Assembly (NCBI RefSeq): GCF_023507745.1
Contig: NZ_JALPZO010000116.1
Location: forward strand, 1-51,323
Direction of reading: 5' to 3'
Origin: Vreelandella olivaria
Lineage (GTDB): Bacteria; Pseudomonadota; Gammaproteobacteria; Pseudomonadales; Halomonadaceae
DNA length: 51,323 bases
Shown here: positions 45,788 to 51,323 of the stretch, piece by piece
Numbering within the stretch: the first letter of the stretch is position 1
How the letters are laid out: each line of letters starts with the position of its first letter
The notes under the pieces: model-generated
What the model was told of the DNA's origin: nothing
Databases searched by the model: none
Seen by the model: the letters and a program-made list of their open reading frames with translations, nothing else
Made by a program: the position numbers and the translations under genes

Positions 45788-46758
45788 CACCACTATATGA
45801 CCGCGAGGGTTGGATTTGGCAGGATGGCGAATGGCAACGGTGGCGTGAGGCAAAGGTGCATGTGTTTAGTCACACCTTGCATTACGGCATGGGCTGCTTC
45901 GAAGGCGTGCGAGCTTATGCAGGCTCTGCGGGTACCCATCTGTTTCGTGTGGCGGAGCACACTCGTCGTTTGGTGGAAAGTGCTCATGCGTTGGATATTC
46001 CCCTACCGTTCAGTGAAGCCGAGCTGATTGAGGTTCAGTGTGAAAGCGTGACTAAGAACGGCTTGACCAGTGCTTATCTGAAACCGACGGTCTTTTTAGG
46101 TGCAGAAGGGTTAGGGCTAAGAGCGCAGGGGCTGACAACCCATATCATGGTCGCTGCCTGGGACCTGGGGCCTTATATTTCCCCTCATGCCGCCACCCAT
46201 GGACTACGCGCCTTAACGTCCTCCTGGGCGCGCCATCATGTCAATATCAGCCTGTGCCGTGCAAAAACCAGCGGCCACTATGTAAACTCAATGCTGGCGC
46301 TTAATACCGCCGTCAAAGCCGGGTTTGATGAAACCATCATGCTGGACCCCGAAGGCTATGTGGCGGAGGCGTCGGCGGCAAACGTCTTTCTGCTGCGCGA
46401 TGGCGTGCTGCATACACCAGAAGTCACCTCCTGCCTGCAGGGCATTACCCGGGATAGCGTTATTCAGCTTGCCCGTAACGTACTGGGTATTGAGGTTCGG
46501 GAACGGCGTATTACCCGTGACGAGCTGTACACCGCCGATGAAGCTTTTTTAACCGGCACCGCCGCTGAAATATTGCCGTTGCGAGAGCTGGACGGGCGTC
46601 GTATTGGAACTCGCACCGGAGCGCCGCCACCCAGTGAGCCGATTGCTGCCCATAGTGTTATCGCGCAGCTACAGCGTCTCTATCGCCAGGCGGTGCGTGG
46701 CGAGCTTAAAGAGTTCCAGCACTGGCTGACAGCGGTGCCATGTAAAGGGGTGAGTTAG
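45784..46758 (+). CDS. Branched-chain-type (fold IV) aminotransferase
   Basis: A 324-residue PLP fold-type IV transaminase. VFSHTLHYGMGCFEGVRAY, the PLP lysine in CRAKTSGHYVNS, the phosphate-cup segment EGYVAEASAANVFLL and TGTAAEILP are IlvE-like. It starts at 45784 with a four-base overlap with deacetylase 2. Being at the end of a deacetylase/imine cluster rather than an ilv operon, it probably serves the local pathway, although a general branched-chain role cannot be excluded. Confidence 0.9.
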   Translation: MTPLYDREGWIWQDGEWQRWREAKVHVFSHTLHYGMGCFEGVRAYAGSAGTHLFRVAEHTRRLVESAHALDIPLPFSEAELIEVQCESVTKNGLTSAYLKPTVFLGAEGLGLRAQGLTTHIMVAAWDLGPYISPHAATHGLRALTSSWARHHVNISLCRAKTSGHYVNSMLALNTAVKAGFDETIMLDPEGYVAEASAANVFLLRDGVLHTPEVTSCLQGITRDSVIQLARNVLGIEVRERRITRDELYTADEAFLTGTAAEILPLRELDGRRIGTRTGAPPPSEPIAAHSVIAQLQRLYRQAVRGELKEFQHWLTAVPCKGVS

Positions 46759-46779
46759 TCGCCCAACTCTTTACATGGC
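46737..46779. repeat. Long inverted repeat at the end of the aminotransferase gene
   Basis: GCCATGTAAAG (46737-46747) and CTTTACATGGC (46769-46779) are perfect 11-bp inverted repeats. GAGTT/AACTC can extend the pairing inside. The aminotransferase stop codon (46756-46758) lies in the loop. No T-run follows, so it could be a stabilising 3' hairpin, a terminator variant or an operator for the response-regulator gene. Confidence 0.6.
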
Positions 46780-46867
46780 TCAAAATCACTGCTTTCAGGT
46801 ATGTGAAGAGGTAGTAATCGCGCCTATATTAACCTGATCGCGTCCCGCATACCGAGGATAGGGTGTC

Positions 46868-47578
46868 ATGACAACTAGTAAGCAGTTGCTACCTATGCCG
46901 TTGTTGCTGGTCGAAGATGAACCAGAAATGTGTTTACGTTCAACGCGTATTTTGTGCGATATTGGCTATCACGAATCAGCCATTGATCATGTTGAGTCTG
47001 TGGGCAGTGCTTTGGAGTATCTGCACAGTCAGATACCCTCTCTGGCACTTGTAGATCTCGGTCTTCCTGATGGCAGTGGTACTGAGGTAATTACACGCTT
47101 TCGCCAGCACAACCCCGCTATGCTGATTTTGGTCATTTCTGGGATGAGCAGCCAGGAAGCTATATTGGGTGCGCTGATAGCAGGGGCCAATGGGTATTTA
47201 CTAAAAGAACGGGATGATCTTGAAATCATGCTTTCTATCCGCTGTGTAATGCGGGGTGGGGCGCCAATTGATCCTTTTCTGGCTAGAAGTATTATCGAAG
47301 ATTTTATCCCTTTAAATACGAGTAAAGTGAAGGGGGAGGATTATCATAATGGGGAAGACTCGTATGCTACATCGGAAGGCCATGATGTGCTTACTTCACG
47401 ACAAATTTGTATTTTACAGCTGGTGGCAGATGGTTTGAGCAATAGGGAAATTAGTGAGCGTCTGTGCATCTCCAAGTATACTGTTGAAAGCCATATAAAA
47501 AATATTTATCAAAAGCTTACTGTATGCAACCGTGTTTCTGCAGTTACTGCCGCACGTTCCTTGGGGCTGCTCTCATAA
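46868..47578 (+). CDS. NarL/FixJ-type response regulator
   Basis: A 236-residue protein with an N-terminal receiver domain (acidic pair VEDEPE, phospho-acceptor Asp in LVDLGLPDGSG, Lys in YLLKERDD) and a C-terminal LuxR HTH (LTSRQICILQLVADGLSNRE, YTVESHIKNIYQKL). A 30-residue polar linker joins them. GAGGATAGGG precedes the ATG. Its end overlaps the kinase gene by 55 bases, so the two form a two-component pair. Base composition is more AT-rich than the genes to its left. Confidence 0.93.
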   Translation: MTTSKQLLPMPLLLVEDEPEMCLRSTRILCDIGYHESAIDHVESVGSALEYLHSQIPSLALVDLGLPDGSGTEVITRFRQHNPAMLILVISGMSSQEAILGALIAGANGYLLKERDDLEIMLSIRCVMRGGAPIDPFLARSIIEDFIPLNTSKVKGEDYHNGEDSYATSEGHDVLTSRQICILQLVADGLSNREISERLCISKYTVESHIKNIYQKLTVCNRVSAVTAARSLGLLS

Positions 47579-49479
47579 TCTGGAGCTATCTAGCCTCTTC
47601 ACCGCTATTTGCCGCTCAGCACGGCCTGCCGTCCTGTAGTGAAGGTGTTGTTAGTGCTCAGGTCGCTAGGGTGCCTTCTATTCCGGTTCCACAGCATACG
47701 CCTGATGATGCCTGGGTTGGCGTTAGTCTACCCGACCTTCACTGGTATGAGCGCTGGCCTGATTATCAAGGGTGGGCATTGTATCGTGTGACATTCCAGG
47801 CTGACTGTTTTCAAGAGAGGCAATTGGATGATCCTTTAACACTAGTGATCAGCTATCTGAACGCCGCTGGCGCCGTCTATGTGAATGGTCAGTTACTGCA
47901 TCGTGATATTGCGTTGAGCGAACCATTAACTCAGGGGGTAAATACGCCGCGCCACTGGATATTAACAAGCTTAGCTAGCCGTACTGATCAATTGAATACT
48001 CTGCATGTTTATGTGAAAGGGGTTCCCCAGCGTATACCAGCAGGGCTGGGTAGCGTAGTCATTGCGCCCTACCATGAGGCCATGCCTACCTATAACGCTT
48101 GGCTGTGGAGCAAAGTACGCATTCCCTGGATGAGTATTATGGTTTCGTGTGCTTTTGGGTTGGCAAGTCTAGTGGTATGGCTGAAGAATCGACAGTTGAA
48201 AGTGTTTTTCTGGTATGGCGCTGTTAATTTAGCCTGGGTACTTTTTTATGGCGTATTACAGTTACAGGATCCTTGGCCACTGCCTAGTACACTGGCGATA
48301 TTACAGGTTAGCCACATAGCATTTGTGTTCTATGTTGCTTGCTTTTGCATGTTGCTATGGAGGTTTGCCGAGCGACAGTCGCCACGCTTGGAGTCCAGTT
48401 TATGGGTATGTGTGGCAATAGCCAGTGTAGTACTGCTCTATGTACCGAGTCCCTCCTTAAGGCCCGTCGTTGATGTTGTGGTGCTTCCGCTGTTCGTTAT
48501 TCTGCTTTTAAGTGTGTTCATCCAGTTTATTACCTTTACTGTTTCACATCCTCGCACGGAGCGTGTCATTGTTTCTGTTACCTTAATTTTTTTTGTCGTG
48601 ATTATGCTCCATGACCTTTCTTGGGTTTTTGTCCCTACCGAGAGAGGAGAGCCCACTATATGGGCTCCCTATGCTACGTTACCTGCAGCTATATGCATGG
48701 CATTAGTGATGACTTTTGTTAGCAGACGCACTATCCAACTGCTAACATCGTTCAACACAGAGTTGGAAAGTGAAATTGAGGTGGCGCGCCAAACGTTACA
48801 AAAGCAAATGGAAGATCAGCAACGATTGCAAATCGCTAACTCAAAACTTCATGAGCGCTTGAGGTTAGGACGTGAGCTTCATGACGGTTTAGGAAGTTCG
48901 CTGGTGAGTGCCATCGCTCGTATGGAGAGGCATCAAGGCTCTCTTCATCATGCCAAAACATATCGAATTGCTCTTGCTACACTCAAGCTGCTACGCAACG
49001 ACCTCCGCCATATTATTGATAATGCGTTTACCTCTTCTCAGTTGGCCTCTTTAGAGCCCGGGCCATGGATTGCCCCTATTAGGCAGCGTTACAGTACATT
49101 ATTTGATGAACTGGGTATGCGGTTGGTTTGGAGTGTTCCAGCCCGTTGGCAGCAGCCTCCCTCCGCAGAGCGATGCATGGCGCTAGCACGTATCATGGAA
49201 GAAGCGCTTACTAACATTATCAAGCATAGTCGTGCAAAAACGGCGAGGATTACTATGCGTCAAAATACGCAAAGCTTACTCCTGGCGATTGAAGATGATG
49301 GTATTGGCTTTGATATGTCGCTAGTAAAAGAGGCAGGTTTTAGCGTTGGTATTCAAAGTATGCAGGTCCGTGCTAAGGAACAGTCGGGGCATTTATGGGT
49401 TCACTCTCACCCTGGTACCACTCGCATAGTAGTACGTACGCCGAGTAAGGGGGGAAGGGGGGGAACATCAGTAAGATAA
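47524..49479 (+). CDS. 7TM-type sensor histidine kinase (HisKA_3)
   Basis: This 651-residue kinase has a signal peptide (AALIIWSYLASSPLFAAQHG), a periplasmic beta-domain to about 190 with carbohydrate-binding-like features (YLNAAGAVYVNGQLLHRDI), about seven transmembrane helices at 200-415, a coiled-coil, the phospho-His box LGRELHDGLGSSL near 455, and an ATPase domain with EEALTNIIKHSRA and DDGIGFD. It resembles 7TMR-DISM receptors. The only ATG before the signal peptide is at 47524 inside the regulator gene, giving a 55-base overlap. It should phosphorylate the regulator encoded just upstream; the signal is unknown. Confidence 0.9.
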   Translation: MQPCFCSYCRTFLGAALIIWSYLASSPLFAAQHGLPSCSEGVVSAQVARVPSIPVPQHTPDDAWVGVSLPDLHWYERWPDYQGWALYRVTFQADCFQERQLDDPLTLVISYLNAAGAVYVNGQLLHRDIALSEPLTQGVNTPRHWILTSLASRTDQLNTLHVYVKGVPQRIPAGLGSVVIAPYHEAMPTYNAWLWSKVRIPWMSIMVSCAFGLASLVVWLKNRQLKVFFWYGAVNLAWVLFYGVLQLQDPWPLPSTLAILQVSHIAFVFYVACFCMLLWRFAERQSPRLESSLWVCVAIASVVLLYVPSPSLRPVVDVVVLPLFVILLLSVFIQFITFTVSHPRTERVIVSVTLIFFVVIMLHDLSWVFVPTERGEPTIWAPYATLPAAICMALVMTFVSRRTIQLLTSFNTELESEIEVARQTLQKQMEDQQRLQIANSKLHERLRLGRELHDGLGSSLVSAIARMERHQGSLHHAKTYRIALATLKLLRNDLRHIIDNAFTSSQLASLEPGPWIAPIRQRYSTLFDELGMRLVWSVPARWQQPPSAERCMALARIMEEALTNIIKHSRAKTARITMRQNTQSLLLAIEDDGIGFDMSLVKEAGFSVGIQSMQVRAKEQSGHLWVHSHPGTTRIVVRTPSKGGRGGTSVR

Positions 49480-49529
49480 AACTCGGCTCCGGCTCTGCAC
49501 AGGCTTGGCTGCGTGGATAAGTTATAACT

Positions 49530-49565
49530 GGCAAGGCTTCGTTTAGTGGCCATCAAAGCCTTGCC
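49530..49565. terminator. Hairpin between convergent kinase and TpsB genes
   Basis: GGCAAGGCTT (49530-49539) and AAGCCTTGCC (49556-49565) form a perfect 10-bp stem with a 16-base loop. No T-run is seen on either strand. It is the only candidate transcription stop in the 103-base convergent gap. Confidence 0.5.
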
Positions 49566-49582
49566 AACTGTATCGAGAGTCA

Positions 49583-51256
49583 TTAAAAATGATAATTTGC
49601 CGAAGCCCAAATGGTGGGGTCGCGTTGTTGGTCATCGGCTTGGGCATCGTCGCCATCTAACCTCCATGCGCTGCTAACATTCAAACTGACGCGTTCCTGC
49701 TGGTAACGTAGCCCAACCCCTGCTCCTGAAAGTGATCGCGCATTGTCGTCATTACCGCCGCTGGGGGTGCGTCCGCCATCTATGAATACATAGGGCACCA
49801 TGCCATTGCCCACATGGTAACGAGCCTCTAATTGAGCTAGCCAGCCACGGCTATCTGACCCTTCGCCAACTGGATAGGCGCGTACTCCGTACGGTCCTCC
49901 TAAAAAAAAGCTTTCTGAGCCGTCAAGGTTGTCAAGATCCGCCCATTGCGCATGGGTGCGGCCGTAAAGCTCAAAGCCACTGCCAAGTGCCTGAATTCTG
50001 GCTATATCCAGTGTTATGTGAGTAAAGCCGTAGTCAGCATCTTCCAATTCTGTTTGTGTTTGGGAGAGTGTGCCGGGCGTCAGTGTCACTGCACCATAGG
50101 TAATGCCTCCTACACCTAAAGCATCCCGGTGATCAAAGCGTATACCCAATGGTACGCTATGGCTGCTAGTGGCTCGGCGATAGTTAAAGAGCTCAATATC
50201 ATCGTCCAGGTCTTTATAGAGATATCGAGCGCTTAATGACACATTAGATTGTTGGCGCCGAACGAGTGAATAGTAGATACCTGCAGCGTACACATCGGCT
50301 GTGCCGGTATACCCTTCAAAACCTTTGCCAAGAGCATAATCAGTGTAAGTATAATTTAGCTCACCGCGCATACCATGGGTGCCCAATGGGATTGAGTAGC
50401 GTATATCGCCTAGCCAGGTACTCTCGTTAGAGTAAAGACTGGTGAGGTTTAACTCGTCGCCCAACGTCGCTAAATGATGTGCTGAAAGGCTAGCTCGGCC
50501 ACGGTACTCACCAGAAAATCGGCTACCATGGTTATCTGCTCCAATACTACCTGTGACACGCTGACGGCTACGTACCTGAACCTCCAAATCGCCCTCACCT
50601 TGATTAATTCCAGGACGCATAATGGGGGTGATCGATATGCCGGGCAGATCGCCCAGCAGTAGTATTCTGCGCTCCAAATAAGCAGACTCAATCGGGGTTC
50701 CTGTACGTAAAGAGGATAACCAGGGGCTGGCAGCTGCGGCTAGAGTTGGGTTGTCGCTGGTGGCGGCCACTTGGCCATAGCGCCCTTCAACTACTTGCAG
50801 CTCAAGTACCCCATCAGCCAATGACTGCGCAGGAATAAGAGCTTGTGCAAAAGGGTAGCCGTTATCGCGGTAATACTGACTGATTCGATTTGCAATTGAC
50901 TGTATGCCTGCTAAATCCTGCGGGCTGCTTATCTGGTCTTGAACGAGTTGGAGAAGCTCGTTCGTGGTGAAGCGACTGTTACCTTCAAGATGAACAGCGT
51001 TCAGACTGATGCGCTGTCCACCTGGCACAGCCTCAGAAAGTGGTTGCCCTTGGAGGTTAAGCTGTATAGACGGCGGTTGAGGGCTCGCAACGGGTGGCTC
51101 GCTTTGTTGTAGTATCTGTCCTGCATCAGGCGGCAATTGAGCCAATGTGTTACCACTTGATAACACACCAGCGCAAAGTGGTAAAGTATACTTAAGCTGG
51201 CGGATGGTGGAAGTGAGGGGAGCAATAACCATAATCTGAAAGTATCTCTGTTTCAT
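49583..51256 (-). CDS. TpsB/ShlB-FhaC-family two-partner secretion transporter
   Basis: A 557-residue outer-membrane protein: signal peptide, a Pro/Gln-rich linker (about residues 45-65), a POTRA domain (RISLNAVHLEGNSRFTTNEL, ISQYYRDNGYPFAQALIP, VVEGRYG), a second POTRA-like segment, and a 16-strand beta-barrel with the conserved loop VRAYPVGEGSDSRG and a C-terminal aromatic strand ending YHF. TpsB proteins export one large TpsA exoprotein. The ATG at 51256 has GGAA upstream; an ATG four codons earlier lacks one. No TpsA gene lies downstream in the window. Nothing was identified in 51257-51323. Confidence 0.92.
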   Translation of the reverse strand: MKQRYFQIMVIAPLTSTIRQLKYTLPLCAGVLSSGNTLAQLPPDAGQILQQSEPPVASPQPPSIQLNLQGQPLSEAVPGGQRISLNAVHLEGNSRFTTNELLQLVQDQISSPQDLAGIQSIANRISQYYRDNGYPFAQALIPAQSLADGVLELQVVEGRYGQVAATSDNPTLAAAASPWLSSLRTGTPIESAYLERRILLLGDLPGISITPIMRPGINQGEGDLEVQVRSRQRVTGSIGADNHGSRFSGEYRGRASLSAHHLATLGDELNLTSLYSNESTWLGDIRYSIPLGTHGMRGELNYTYTDYALGKGFEGYTGTADVYAAGIYYSLVRRQQSNVSLSARYLYKDLDDDIELFNYRRATSSHSVPLGIRFDHRDALGVGGITYGAVTLTPGTLSQTQTELEDADYGFTHITLDIARIQALGSGFELYGRTHAQWADLDNLDGSESFFLGGPYGVRAYPVGEGSDSRGWLAQLEARYHVGNGMVPYVFIDGGRTPSGGNDDNARSLSGAGVGLRYQQERVSLNVSSAWRLDGDDAQADDQQRDPTIWASANYHF

Positions 51257-51323
51257 TTTGTATTCCATTTAGGTAATTGGGCCAGCGACATAGCTCGTTG
51301 TACGGATATCTGTATGTCACTGA

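Overview
The window looks like chromosomal DNA of a Halomonas-type gammaproteobacterium (Oceanospirillales). This rests on gene order (der-bamB-yfgM-hisS, ispG-rodZ-pilW-rlmN-ndk-isc-cysE-trmJ|suhB, and queA-tgt-yajC-secD-secF), moderately high G+C, and a strongly acidic secreted protein. I see no rRNA, CRISPR array, insertion sequence or prophage. Genus level is inferred from layout and protein style, not from a search.

Region 1 (1-3.1 kb): the edge of a leftward gene whose 18 visible residues resemble a VgrG amino terminus, then an M48 metalloprotease lipoprotein with a small membrane protein, a DUF815-type ATPase and a lipoprotein. Region 2 (3.1-18.2 kb): conserved housekeeping genes, mostly leftward, for ribosome assembly (der), outer-membrane assembly (bamB), translocon support (yfgM), translation (hisS), isoprenoids (ispG), cell shape (rodZ), type IV pili (pilW), RNA methylation (rlmN, trmJ), nucleotides (ndk), Fe-S assembly (iscR-iscS-iscA) and cysteine synthesis (cysE). 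The isc operon has no iscU, hscB, hscA, fdx or iscX, and IscS lacks the usual C-terminal tail. Rightward suhB encodes an inositol-phosphatase-fold protein that has lost most metal ligands. A LOG-family gene follows.

Region 3 (18.2-28.8 kb): a LysR regulator divergent from a nine-gene rightward operon. It holds an isochorismatase-type amidase, an SDR, a dihydroorotase/allantoinase-type cyclic amidohydrolase, an NrtA/SsuA/ThiY-type ABC importer with two paralogous binding proteins, a TrzA/AtzA-type amidohydrolase and an M20 hydrolase with altered metal ligands. I infer uptake and stepwise hydrolysis of a nitrogen-rich cyclic amide or N-heterocycle of unknown identity.

Region 4 (28.8-34.7 kb): queA-tgt-yajC-secD-secF (leftward) and tRNA-Leu(CAA). 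Region 5 (34.9-41.4 kb): one gene for a 2,129-residue protein with a membrane-anchored, glycine-rich N-terminal module, about twelve repeats of roughly 115 residues, and a type I secretion-like C-terminus. It is probably a cell-surface adhesin.

Region 6 (41.4-46.8 kb): an AraC regulator followed by a tight cluster of RidA, an ornithine-cyclodeaminase/imine-reductase homologue, two coupled HDAC-fold deacetylases and a branched-chain-type aminotransferase. The set suits deacetylation of an N-acetylated amine followed by imine chemistry. Region 7 (46.8-51.3 kb): a NarL-type response regulator overlapping a 7TM-type histidine kinase, then a convergent TpsB outer-membrane transporter with no TpsA partner in view. 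The regulator/kinase stretch reads as more AT-rich than its neighbours and may be acquired.
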